From the NCBI GenBank assembly GCA_034659015.1, contig JAYEGL010000017.1, positions 62,001 to 126,000 of the forward strand: 64,000 bases of DNA. The letters are read 5' to 3'. The notes beneath the pieces were generated by a model. It saw nothing but the letters and a program-made list of their open reading frames with translations. It was not told the origin of the DNA and ran no database searches. This DNA is from Maricaulis sp034659015. GTDB taxonomy: Bacteria; Pseudomonadota; Alphaproteobacteria; Caulobacterales; Maricaulaceae. A program made the translations under genes and the position numbers. This document shows positions 8,811 through 16,795 of the stretch, in pieces; positions within the stretch are counted from its first letter, which is position 1; each line of letters begins with the position of its first letter.

Positions 8811-8913
8811 AGCATTTTCAGCGAAAGTGGGTACCGGTTTCGCGGTTCGAAAATGCGATAAAACAAGGGGGTAGAGAATTTTCACTGACCCTGAATTCAG
8901 TGAAAATTCTCTA
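8811..8913. repeat. nested intergenic palindrome between convergent genes, probable bidirectional terminator
   Basis: This 100-base spacer folds completely. The first half has outer arms GCATTTTC (8812-8819) and GAAAATGC (8849-8856) enclosing inner arms GCGAAA and TTTCGC. The second half is a perfect 17-base inverted repeat (8872-8888 and 8897-8913) with an 8-base loop, AT-rich at the tips. Its right arm contains the TAG stop of the GGDEF-EAL gene. The first half resembles a palindromic element scattered in intergenic DNA of many alphaproteobacteria (from memory, not searched). The position between two converging genes suits transcription termination on both strands. Confidence 0.7.
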
Positions 8914-11340
8914 GGCTTGCCGGCGGTACATCTGTGCTCCGGCACGGACCTGATCGACGACCTGGCGGCGCAGGCCGGCGGACTGATCGTCAAACCCGGC
9001 CAGCTGGCCGCGTGTGATGGGCGGTGACACCAGGAAACCCTGCAGCACCAGGTCGGGCTGACATCCCAGGACAGCGAGTTCGCTGAAGGTTTCGACGCCC
9101 TCCACCACGACGCTGATCCCCAGCGCCCGTGCCAGGTCGATCGTCGCCTGGACAATGATCTGCGCTTCGCGATCGTGCTCGATACCGGTCATGAAGGACC
9201 GGTCGATCTTGATCTTGTCGAAGGGAAAGGTGCGCAGATAGGCCAGCGATGAATAGCCGGTTCCGAAATCGTCGATGGCCAGGCGGACACCGAGCGCCTT
9301 GAGCGCGCCCAGAACCTGCAGCGCCCGCTCCTCGTCATCGATCAGTACGCCCTCGGTGATCTCGATGACCAGCCGCTCCGGCGCCAGGCCGGACGCCTTG
9401 AGGGCCTGCTGGATGCACAGCACGAGATTGCCCTGGCGGAACTGGGCCGGACTGACATTGACCGCCACCCGGCGCCCGTCGGGCCAGTTGACCGCCTCGC
9501 GGCAGGCCGCCCGGATCACCCATTCGCCCAGTTTCAGGATCTGGCCGGTTTCCTCGGCGATCTGCACGAACTCGCCGGGCGGGACATAGCCCCGCGCCCC
9601 GTCATTCCAGCGCACGAGAGCCTCGTAGCCGGCCACTTCGCCATCCCCGAGACGCACCTGCGGCTGGAAGTGCAGCTCCAGCAGTTCGTCCTCGATCGCG
9701 ACAGCCAGATCCGCCTCCAGCATCCGCCGCTCCTGCAGCATCCGGCCGAGCGCCGGGTCGAAGCAGCGCACCTGATCCCGGCCCTGTGCCTTGGCATGAT
9801 AGAGGGCAAGGTCCGCCTGGTTCATGAGCCGGTCCGGATCCTCGCCGTCCAGCGGGAAGATGCTGATACCGCCGGACGCGCTGACCGTCAGCGTCAGCTG
9901 GTCGAGCGAAAGCGGCAGTCCGACATGGTCGACCACGCGCTGGGCGATGCCCAGCACTTCGTCGTGCCCGGACACGCGCGGCAAAAGAACGGCGAACTCG
10001 TCGCCGCTCAGGCGTGCGGCTATGGCCGTGTCCGGAAGGGAATCGAGCATGCGCTCGGCAACCGCCTTGAGCAGCGCGTCGCCCGTGGCATGGCCGTGCA
10101 CGTCGTTGACTTCCTTGAAGCGGTCGAGATCGAAGACGGCGACGGCCACCATCGTGTCCTCGCGCCAGGCCCGGGACAGCTCTTCCTCCAGCGCCTCGCG
10201 GAATTTCAGCCGGTTGGGCAGGCCGGTCAGCGTATCGTGATGGGCCAGATGGGTCATGCGCGCGCGGGCCCGCTCCTCGGCGGACACATCGCGGAAGACC
10301 AGCACCTGCGACACCCCGCCTCCGATATCCATTCGCCGGGCGCGCACCTGAACCGTCAGCGCCTCGCCGTCGCGGCAGCGCAGGCGGCAGGTCATCGGGC
10401 TGTCCTCCCCGATTTGATCGAGCGTGGTGAATGCGCACGCGTCCATCGCCAGCTTGCCGACGGGCATGTCCAGGAGATCGTCACGCTTGAGACGGAGCAT
10501 TTCGCACAGGGGGACGTTCATGTCCCGTATGAGGCCGTCGCGCACCACGGCGATCCCCTCGAATGTGGCATCCGCCAGGGCGCGCATCCGTTCGGCCTCG
10601 GCCTTGCGCCGGGCACCGAGATGGAGGTCCAGCGCGGCCGCCGCCAGTCCCACGCTGACCACGAAGACCACGCCCAGCGCGATGGTGATGGCGAGCAGTT
10701 TGGAGGACACGGCCGCCCCCCCGGCTATGCCGGGCACCGAAAGCACCAGGTCCATCGCGCTCATGGCGATGAAATGGAGGCTGACGACACCGCACAGCAG
10801 CAGCAGGGCCGACACGGCCAGGCCGCGGCGCGTGGGCAGGCGGACCATCAGCGTGGCCGCCAACGCGGCAAACCCCGAGCCCAGCGCGACGGCCGTCAGC
10901 ACAAGATCCTGGTCCCAGGCGATCGACGCACCGACATCCATCGCGTCGATGCCCATGAAATGCATGGTGGCGATGCCCGCCCCCACGAGCACGCCGCCCG
11001 CCGGCGCGCCCAGGGCGTGTTTCACACGGACAGCCAGGGTCCAGCCGCAGGTCGTGACCAGGATCGCCACCAGCAAGGAGCCGACCGTTCCCACGACGCC
11101 ATAGCGGATCGGCAGCGGCGCCTCATAGGCCAGCATGGAGACGAAATGCGTACCCCAGATGCCGACACCGGTGACGAATCCGGTCACGATCAGCCACAAG
11201 GACTGACGCTCGGACGTTGCGGAGAGGGCGCGCCTTGCCATGCCCACCGCCGCGAAAGCGGACAAGGCACACAAAAGTGCGGCCACCGCGACGAGCCGAA
11301 GGTCGTGTTCGACCGTCACGCAATAGAAAACGCGATACAC
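8911..11340 (-). CDS. MHYT-PAS-GGDEF-EAL cyclic-di-GMP signalling protein
   Basis: About 809 residues. An N-terminal seven-helix MHYT sensor (to about 240) shows repeated TGVGIWGTHFVSM, GAGIATMHFMGI and VSLHFIAMSAM motifs. These His/Met pairs on helices are thought to bind copper or another gas-sensing metal. A PAS-like segment (about 265-375) follows, then GGDEF (signature SGDEF near 445) and EAL (GYEALVRW near 572, DDFGTGYSS later). Both catalytic signatures look intact, so it could make or degrade c-di-GMP. A GTG at 11340 is chosen because it gives the family-type N-terminus VYRVFYCVTVEHDL. An ATG at 11376 is possible but overlaps rnhB on the other strand. Confidence 0.9.
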   Translation of the reverse strand: MYRVFYCVTVEHDLRLVAVAALLCALSAFAAVGMARRALSATSERQSLWLIVTGFVTGVGIWGTHFVSMLAYEAPLPIRYGVVGTVGSLLVAILVTTCGWTLAVRVKHALGAPAGGVLVGAGIATMHFMGIDAMDVGASIAWDQDLVLTAVALGSGFAALAATLMVRLPTRRGLAVSALLLLCGVVSLHFIAMSAMDLVLSVPGIAGGAAVSSKLLAITIALGVVFVVSVGLAAAALDLHLGARRKAEAERMRALADATFEGIAVVRDGLIRDMNVPLCEMLRLKRDDLLDMPVGKLAMDACAFTTLDQIGEDSPMTCRLRCRDGEALTVQVRARRMDIGGGVSQVLVFRDVSAEERARARMTHLAHHDTLTGLPNRLKFREALEEELSRAWREDTMVAVAVFDLDRFKEVNDVHGHATGDALLKAVAERMLDSLPDTAIAARLSGDEFAVLLPRVSGHDEVLGIAQRVVDHVGLPLSLDQLTLTVSASGGISIFPLDGEDPDRLMNQADLALYHAKAQGRDQVRCFDPALGRMLQERRMLEADLAVAIEDELLELHFQPQVRLGDGEVAGYEALVRWNDGARGYVPPGEFVQIAEETGQILKLGEWVIRAACREAVNWPDGRRVAVNVSPAQFRQGNLVLCIQQALKASGLAPERLVIEITEGVLIDDEERALQVLGALKALGVRLAIDDFGTGYSSLAYLRTFPFDKIKIDRSFMTGIEHDREAQIIVQATIDLARALGISVVVEGVETFSELAVLGCQPDLVLQGFLVSPPITRGQLAGFDDQSAGLRRQVVDQVRAGAQMYRRQA

Positions 11341-11368
11341 TAGGCGCCTCGAAAGAATTGCTCTGACC

Positions 11369-12022
11369 GTGAACATCCCCGAAAAAACCGAGGATTACCT
11401 TAACGCCGCCGGCCGGATTGCAGAGACCAGGACGGCCGGTGTCGACGAGGCCGGACGCGGTCCGCTCGCCGGGCCGGTGGTGACGGCAGCCGTGATTCTC
11501 GACCCGGCGAGGCCGATCGACGGGCTGGCCGACTCCAAGACGCTGAGCGCACGGCGGCGCGCGGTTCTGGCCGACGCGATCCGGCGTTCGGCCTGGGTCG
11601 GCATCGGCATTGCCGAACCGGCGGAAATCGACCGGCTGAATATTCTCCATGCCACGATGCACGCCATGGCGCGTGCCGTGGCGCGGCTTCCCGTGCGGCC
11701 CGGGCGCGTCCTGATCGACGGCAATCGCGTGCCCGACGGCCTGCCCTGCCCGGCGGAAGCGATCGTGAAAGGCGATGCGCGCGAACCGGCAATCGCCGCC
11801 GCCTCGATCCTCGCCAAGACACTGCGCGACCGGTTGATGACGGAAGCGGGCCTACGCTGGCCGGGCTACGGGTTCGAGGGGCACAAGGGCTATCCCAGCA
11901 AGGCCCACCGCGAGCGGCTGATGGCGCTCGGTCCCTGCCCGATCCATCGAACAAGCTATGCGCCGGTCCGCGAGGCGCGGCGATCTCTGGAGTTTTCCCC
12001 AGGTGCGCCGGACTGTGGATAA
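11369..12022 (+). CDS. rnhB: ribonuclease HII
   Basis: 217 residues from a GTG start. RNase HII nicks the RNA strand of RNA-DNA hybrids and single ribonucleotides in DNA. The signature GVDEAGRGPLAGPVV at about 24-38 carries the first two acidic metal ligands. Further family segments are LADSKTLSARRR, IDGNRVP, KGDAREPAIAAASILAK and GHKGYPSKAH. It diverges from the GGDEF-EAL gene by about 28 bases and lies upstream of ccrM, from which it is separated by a 78-base spacer with a CtrA-type box. A second RNase H (type I) is encoded at 40 kb. Confidence 0.95.
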   Translation: MNIPEKTEDYLNAAGRIAETRTAGVDEAGRGPLAGPVVTAAVILDPARPIDGLADSKTLSARRRAVLADAIRRSAWVGIGIAEPAEIDRLNILHATMHAMARAVARLPVRPGRVLIDGNRVPDGLPCPAEAIVKGDAREPAIAAASILAKTLRDRLMTEAGLRWPGYGFEGHKGYPSKAHRERLMALGPCPIHRTSYAPVREARRSLEFSPGAPDCG

Positions 12023-12034
12023 CTTGATCGAAGC

Positions 12035-12049
12035 TTAACGGCCCGTTAG
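12035..12049 (+). promoter_or_regulatory. candidate CtrA-binding box upstream of ccrM
   Basis: TTAA, seven bases, TTAG. This matches the TTAA-N7-TTAA consensus of the cell-cycle regulator CtrA at 7 of 8 defined positions. It starts 66 bases before the ccrM ATG. In Caulobacter, ccrM is activated by CtrA late in the cell cycle; the same control here is inferred from position and sequence. Confidence 0.5.
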
Positions 12050-12100
12050 CCATAGACGCGGGAAAACAATCCCTCGAAAGAACGAGTGGAGTGGCGTGTC

Positions 12101-13180
12101 ATGGCGGAGTCCCGGATCGACCAGATTCTCGAGGGAGAATGCGTGGAAGTGATGAAATCGCTTCCCGATGAGAGCGTCGATCTGGTGTTCGCCGATCCGC
12201 CCTACAATCTCCAGCTCGGCGGCGATCTGCACCGGCCGGACAATTCAAAGGTTGCCGCCGTCGACAATGACTGGGACCAGATCGGCGGGTTCGACCAGTA
12301 CGACCTGTTCACCTGGGGCTGGATGGAAGAGGCGCGCCGCGTCCTCAAGCCGAACGGCGCGATCTGGGTGATCGGCAGCTATCACAACATCTTCCGCGTC
12401 GGCGGTATTCTCCAGGACGCCGGCTTCTGGATGCTCAACGACATCATCTGGCGCAAGTCCAACCCGATGCCCAATTTCAAGGGCACGCGCTTTACCAATG
12501 CCCACGAGACGCTGATCTGGGCGGCCAAGAGCAAGGAAGCGCGCCCGACCTTCAACTATGCCGCCATGAAGGCGCTCAATGACGGTGTGCAGATGCGCTC
12601 CGACTGGACGCTGCCGATCTGTTCGGGCGGCGAACGCCTGAAGGGCAAGGACGGCAAGAAGGCGCACCCCACGCAGAAGCCTGAAGCCCTGCTGCACCGT
12701 GTTCTGCTGTCGACCACCAATCCGGGCGACATCGTGCTGGATCCCTTCTTCGGCACCGGCACGACCGGTGCCGCCGCCAAGCGCCTGGGCCGGCATTTCA
12801 TCGGGATCGAGCGCGATCCGGAGTATCTTGAGGTCGCGCGCGAACGGCTCGAAGCGATCACGACGGCCTCGACCGAGGCGCTCTCGGTCACCCAGTCCAA
12901 GCGCGCCCAGCCGCGCATCCCGTTCGGCGCCCTGGTCGAACGCGGCCTGGTGAAGCCGGGCGATACGCTCTATTGCCCGAAGGGCCGGTTCACGGCCCGC
13001 GTCCGCGCCGACGGCACGCTGATTGCCGGCGACCGCGCCGGCTCGATCCACCAGGTCGGCGCCCAGCTGCAAAGCGCGCCGTCCTGCAATGGATGGACCT
13101 ACTGGCACGTCCGCACCAAGCAGGGCCTCGCCCCGATCGACGTGCTGCGCGCCGAAATCCGGGCCACGCTGGACGGCTGA
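12101..13180 (+). CDS. ccrM: cell-cycle-regulated adenine DNA methyltransferase (GANTC-specific)
   Basis: 359 residues, essentially the length of Caulobacter CcrM (358), with close similarity along the whole protein. It is a beta-class N6-adenine methyltransferase. The catalytic DPPY motif (about 32-35) precedes the SAM-binding DPFFGTGTTGAAAKRLGR motif (about 214-231). The HPTQKPEALL segment is conserved. A C-terminal domain (about 265-359, with PFGALVERGL and SAPSCNGWTYWH) matches the extra domain specific to CcrM orthologues. It methylates the A in GANTC on newly replicated DNA and links replication to transcription. The ATG at 12101 is preferred to an in-frame GTG five codons upstream. Two GANTC sites fall in its first ten codons (12107-12111 and 12124-12128). 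Confidence 0.97.
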   Translation: MAESRIDQILEGECVEVMKSLPDESVDLVFADPPYNLQLGGDLHRPDNSKVAAVDNDWDQIGGFDQYDLFTWGWMEEARRVLKPNGAIWVIGSYHNIFRVGGILQDAGFWMLNDIIWRKSNPMPNFKGTRFTNAHETLIWAAKSKEARPTFNYAAMKALNDGVQMRSDWTLPICSGGERLKGKDGKKAHPTQKPEALLHRVLLSTTNPGDIVLDPFFGTGTTGAAAKRLGRHFIGIERDPEYLEVARERLEAITTASTEALSVTQSKRAQPRIPFGALVERGLVKPGDTLYCPKGRFTARVRADGTLIAGDRAGSIHQVGAQLQSAPSCNGWTYWHVRTKQGLAPIDVLRAEIRATLDG

Positions 13181-13570
13181 GGCCGGCCGCCCCGCTCTGT
13201 TTTTGCCGTTCTTCCCCACTTTTCCACTTCCCCCACCCTGCACTTTCCCCGCCTTCCACTTCCCCCGGCCCCGTGCCGGGGTCCGGTTGAGCTTGCGTCT
13301 GAAACACCGGCAGGCCCCGGAATAAATCCGGGGAAACCGGCGGGAGGGGCTTCTCTCCTTCCACTCACATTTTTCCCGGACGAAAGCCTGCGAAAGCAGG
13401 CTGTAGATCCGGGATCCACGGCGCCATCGCCTCGCCCGGCGTCTGCAATCGTCGATCCCGGATAGCGCTACGCGCTTCCGGGAAAAATGGGAGAGATAAA
13501 AACACCCTCTTTGTCATCCTGGCAGGAGGCCCCGCGAAAACGGGGCGCAGCGTGTCGGGAGAGACGCGCC
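13181..13570. repeat. 390-base intergenic region of stacked palindromes between converging ccrM and mutY
   Basis: No convincing gene lies here. The plus strand after ccrM is pyrimidine-rich (13195-13265), followed by several hairpins: CCCCGGA / TCCGGGG (13315-13321 and 13327-13333), AGCCTGC / GCAGGCT with a GAAA loop (13385-13402), and paired GATCC/GGGATC-type segments up to 13470. Such hairpin-rich spacers are common as dispersed elements in this bacterial group. Here they sit where transcripts from both sides must end. Confidence 0.55.
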
Positions 13571-14620
13571 TCAACCTCTCAGCTTCACCACTTTGCGCAT
13601 GACGCTAGGCAGGGCTTGCTTGTCGAGCTGGTCTTCGGCGGCCCAATAGCCGTCTTCCGGTTGCCAGTCCGCGGCGGGGGTGGTTTCGCGCACGTCGAGC
13701 CGAAGCTCGAAATGGGTGAAGACGTGGCGCACCTCGCCGCGCGAGACCCAGTCGGCCTTGAAGGGCGGCGCTTCATCCGGCGGTGCGACTGCCCAGGAAG
13801 TCGAGGGCACTTCGACCATTCCGCCCAGCAAGCCCTTGTCCGGCCGCCGGCGCAGCCAGAGCCCCTGCTCGCCCCTGACCAGCCAGGCGGTACCGAGGCG
13901 CACCGGCTTGGGTTTCTTTTTTTCTTTCAGGGGATAGCGCGTCATGTCCCCCGCCGCGTGCGCGTCGCAGGCGAAACTCCAGGGACACGCCGTGCAGTCC
14001 GGCGATCGCGGCGTACAGACCGTGGCGCCCAGATCCATGATCGCCTGGGCATAATCGCCCGGCCGGTCCGGCGAGGCGATGGCGCCGGCCAGGCGCCGGA
14101 TTTCCGGCTTGGCCCTGGGCAGCGGTGTGGCGAGCCGGTAGAGCCGCGTGATGACGCGCTCGACATTGCCGTCGACCACACTGCCCGGCCCGTCGAACGC
14201 CGCCGCCAGGACGGCATTCGCCGTATAGTCGCCGATCCCGGGCAAGGCCTTGAGCCCGTCCAGCGTGTCCGGGAAGACGCCGCCCAGTTCCTTTGCCACA
14301 TGACGGGCGCAGGCGTGGAGGTTGCGCGCCCGGGCGTAATAGCCCAGCCCCGCCCATTCGCGCATCACGTCCTCGCGCGGCGCGGCGGCCAGATCCCCGA
14401 CCCGCGGCCACAGCTCCAGGAAGCGGTACCAGTAAGGCGTGGCGTGCGGCACGGTGGTCTGCTGCAGCATGATTTCCGACAGCCAGACCGCATAAGGATC
14501 GGCCTTTCGCCCCGCCGCCCGGTCCTCCGGCCGGATCCGCCAGGGCAGGCGCCGGCCTTCACGATCGTACCAGTGGAGCAGCGTCTGGCGCAGGCGGTCT
14601 ATATCCTTTGTCTCGGACAT
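13571..14620 (-). CDS. mutY: adenine DNA glycosylase
   Basis: 349 residues. MutY removes adenine mispaired with 8-oxoguanine. The helix-hairpin-helix reads LPGIGDYTANAVLAAAF. The catalytic Glu is in SEIMLQQTTVPHATPYW (near 47) and the catalytic Asp in VVDGNVERV (near 147). A C-x6-C-x2-C-x5-C 4Fe-4S loop (CTPRSPDCTACPWSFAC) lies near 203-219. The C-terminal third is a NUDIX-like 8-oxoG recognition domain with HVFTHFEL. The ATG at 14620 gives the normal length; an upstream GTG adds 29 unlike residues that run into the divergent DUF721 gene. All key residues are present. Confidence 0.96.
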   Translation of the reverse strand: MSETKDIDRLRQTLLHWYDREGRRLPWRIRPEDRAAGRKADPYAVWLSEIMLQQTTVPHATPYWYRFLELWPRVGDLAAAPREDVMREWAGLGYYARARNLHACARHVAKELGGVFPDTLDGLKALPGIGDYTANAVLAAAFDGPGSVVDGNVERVITRLYRLATPLPRAKPEIRRLAGAIASPDRPGDYAQAIMDLGATVCTPRSPDCTACPWSFACDAHAAGDMTRYPLKEKKKPKPVRLGTAWLVRGEQGLWLRRRPDKGLLGGMVEVPSTSWAVAPPDEAPPFKADWVSRGEVRHVFTHFELRLDVRETTPAADWQPEDGYWAAEDQLDKQALPSVMRKVVKLRG

Positions 14621-14682
14621 GCGTGCGGTCTTCAGGCCTTCGGGACTTGCGGGCAGCGGTGTTCGCGGCGAGAGTGCCCACC

Positions 14683-15213
14683 ATGAAGCGCAAACCGTCC
14701 TCGTCAACTCTGGAAGCTGCCGCCAGCGCCTACATCGCGTCCCGGCGCGGCCGGCGTGCCATCCAGCCCGCCCCGTCGGCAGGCCGGGCTGCCGAGCGGG
14801 TGCTGAAACCGCTGACCCGGCGCTTCGGCGTCGGCGTGGAGCAGTTGCGCGAGCACTGGCCGGAAATCGTCGGCAAGCGGCTGGCCGACTGGAGCGCCCC
14901 GAAGACCATCCAGCGTGCCGGCGGCGTGAACACGCTCGTCATCGAGGCCCGCGGCCCGGCCGGCGCCATCCTGCAAGCGGAATCCCAGCGCATCCTGGAG
15001 CGCGTGCGCACCCATTCCGGCGATCGCGCACCGACCCGTCTGCGCGTCGTGCAGGGCAAGGCCGCGCGCCCGGCATCGGGAAACACGGCGGACGTGAAAA
15101 GGCGGCAATCCGCTTCACATGTGAGCGAGACGGTGGAGACTTCGCCCGAGGCGCGGCTATTGTCCGCCCTCGACCGTTTCGCGAAATCGGTAAAGGCGCG
15201 CGACGGACACTGA
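14683..15213 (+). CDS. DUF721 protein, DciA-like
   Basis: 176 residues. The DUF721 core (about 40-125) shows LKPLTRRFGVGVEQLREHWPEIVG followed by LVIEARGPAGAILQAE and helical RILERVRTHSG. The tail is charged and probably disordered. Proteins of this family include DciA, which helps load the replicative helicase in bacteria lacking DnaC; that role here is inference. It diverges from mutY by 62 bases and leads into the dsbA-dsbA-smc run on the plus strand, an order I recognise from other alphaproteobacteria. Confidence 0.8.
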   Translation: MKRKPSSSTLEAAASAYIASRRGRRAIQPAPSAGRAAERVLKPLTRRFGVGVEQLREHWPEIVGKRLADWSAPKTIQRAGGVNTLVIEARGPAGAILQAESQRILERVRTHSGDRAPTRLRVVQGKAARPASGNTADVKRRQSASHVSETVETSPEARLLSALDRFAKSVKARDGH

Positions 15214-15251
15214 CGCGCGACACACAGAGATTAGGCAGGGGGAGCCCCGGA

Positions 15252-16016
15252 ATGACATTCTCGCGACACATCTTCACGGCCGCGGCCATGACCGCCGCGC
15301 TCTTCGTCGGCGCCTGCGGCGGCGGCGACGCCCCCGGAGAGGGGCAATCGAACTACGAGCGCGCCAGCGATCGCGGGATGGGCAATCCCGACGCGCCGGT
15401 GACGATGATCGAATACTCCTCCGTTGCCTGCCCGCACTGCGCGGCCTTCCACCAGGACGTCTATCCGGTGCTGCAGGAGGAATATATCGAGACCGGACAG
15501 ATGCGTTACGTGCTGCGCGAAATGATCACCGGCTCGCCGCAATTCGCCATCGCCGGCTTCTCCCTGGCCCGCTGTGTGCCGGAAGACCGCTATTTCGACA
15601 TGGTGGATCTGCTGTTCCAGCAGCAGCGCGCCATCTTCCAGGCCGCCCAGACCCAGGGCAGCGCCCGCGGCCAGTATCTGGCCATCGCCCGCTCGATGGG
15701 GCTGAGCGAGGAAGAATTCATCGCCTGCCTCAATGACGAGGAGGTCAACCAGTCGATCGTCGCCGCGCATGACCGCGCGATCGAGGACGGGATCGAGGGC
15801 ACGCCCCGCTTCATCTTCAACGGCCGCATGCTGGAGGCCCGCCGGGCGCCGGGCGAGACGGAATTCACCTATTTCCTCGACGGCGAGCAGGTCGTCATCG
15901 ACGGCGAGCCCCTGCCGGGCCGTGTCGATGCGGAGACCTTCCGCCGGCTGATCGACCATCTTGTCGCCGAGGCCGGCGGCAGCCCGGAAGCAGACGCCGG
16001 CGAGGCGGCAGAATGA
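15252..16016 (+). CDS. DsbA-family thiol oxidoreductase, lipoprotein form
   Basis: 254 residues. A signal peptide ends in a lipobox (VGAC, about residue 22), so the protein is likely lipid-anchored on the periplasmic side. A thioredoxin fold of the DsbA_2/DsbG-like group follows: VTMIEYSSVACPHCAAFH, with the redox CPHC motif at about 60-63, and a cis-Pro segment EGTPRFIFNG. It would introduce or rearrange disulfides in exported proteins. Its last codons overlap the next dsbA gene as ATGA. The two proteins share architecture and probably arose by tandem duplication. Confidence 0.9.
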   Translation: MTFSRHIFTAAAMTAALFVGACGGGDAPGEGQSNYERASDRGMGNPDAPVTMIEYSSVACPHCAAFHQDVYPVLQEEYIETGQMRYVLREMITGSPQFAIAGFSLARCVPEDRYFDMVDLLFQQQRAIFQAAQTQGSARGQYLAIARSMGLSEEEFIACLNDEEVNQSIVAAHDRAIEDGIEGTPRFIFNGRMLEARRAPGETEFTYFLDGEQVVIDGEPLPGRVDAETFRRLIDHLVAEAGGSPEADAGEAAE

Positions 16017-16729
16017 TCCGCACGCTCGCACATGTCGCGGCCGGCGCGGCGCTGCTCCTCAGTGCCCTGCCCGCCGCCCTCGCCCAGCATCCCGCCCAGG
16101 CCGAACAGCCCGGCGACCACGCGATCGGCGACCCCGACGCACCGTTGCTGATCGTGGAATACGCCTCCTTCGCCTGCCCGCACTGCGCCCATTTCCAGGA
16201 AGAGGTGTGGCCGATGGTGAAAGAGGAATTCGTCGATACCGGCCGCGTGCGCTGGGTGTTCCGGCCGATCCTGACCAATCCGGTCCAGCTCGCCGCCGCC
16301 AGCACAATCCTGGCCGAATGCGCCGCCGAGGAGCGGTATTTCGAGGCCGCCGACCTTCTGTTCGAACGCCAGGAAGACATCTTCGATACGGCGCGCGCCG
16401 GTGGCGACGTTCTGGGCGAATACAATGATATCGCCGGGGAAGTCGGGCTGACGCCGGAGGAATTCTCGGCCTGTCTGCAGGATCCGGCGATGAATGAGGC
16501 GCTCAACGCCATGGCCCAGCAGGCCGCCGAGTACGAGATACCCGGCACGCCCTCATTCGTGATCGATGACGATATTCTCATCGCCACGACACGCGCCCAG
16601 GGTTCGCTCTTCTACTATGGCGAAGAACCGCTTACCATCAACGGGGAAAGGCCTCCCGGCGAGATGACCGGAGACTCCTTCCGCCGAATCGTCCTTCACT
16701 TCCTGAACGAGTCCGATTCGGACCAGTAG
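16013..16729 (+). CDS. DsbA-family thiol oxidoreductase, secreted form
   Basis: 238 residues with a cleavable signal peptide (AALAQHPAQA, no lipobox Cys). The active site FACPHCAHF has CPHC at about 55-58, and the cis-Pro segment is PGTPSFVID. Sequence and layout parallel the lipoprotein version just upstream, with which it is translationally coupled. An inserted segment near the C-terminus (GSLFYYGEEPLTINGERPPG) matches a similar insertion in the first copy and is not part of classical DsbA. The electron partner (DsbB-like) is not in this window. Confidence 0.9.
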   Translation: MIRTLAHVAAGAALLLSALPAALAQHPAQAEQPGDHAIGDPDAPLLIVEYASFACPHCAHFQEEVWPMVKEEFVDTGRVRWVFRPILTNPVQLAAASTILAECAAEERYFEAADLLFERQEDIFDTARAGGDVLGEYNDIAGEVGLTPEEFSACLQDPAMNEALNAMAQQAAEYEIPGTPSFVIDDDILIATTRAQGSLFYYGEEPLTINGERPPGEMTGDSFRRIVLHFLNESDSDQ

Positions 16730-16795
16730 ATTGCATCAGGAAAGTGCCGCATTCACCTGCCATATTGGGGCAGTCGGCGGCACAATGGAGGTCGG

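Noticed and set aside
13099..13574. Short frames in the ccrM-mutY gap
   Set aside because: They follow hairpin arms and pyrimidine tracts, and none has a start signal or known motif.
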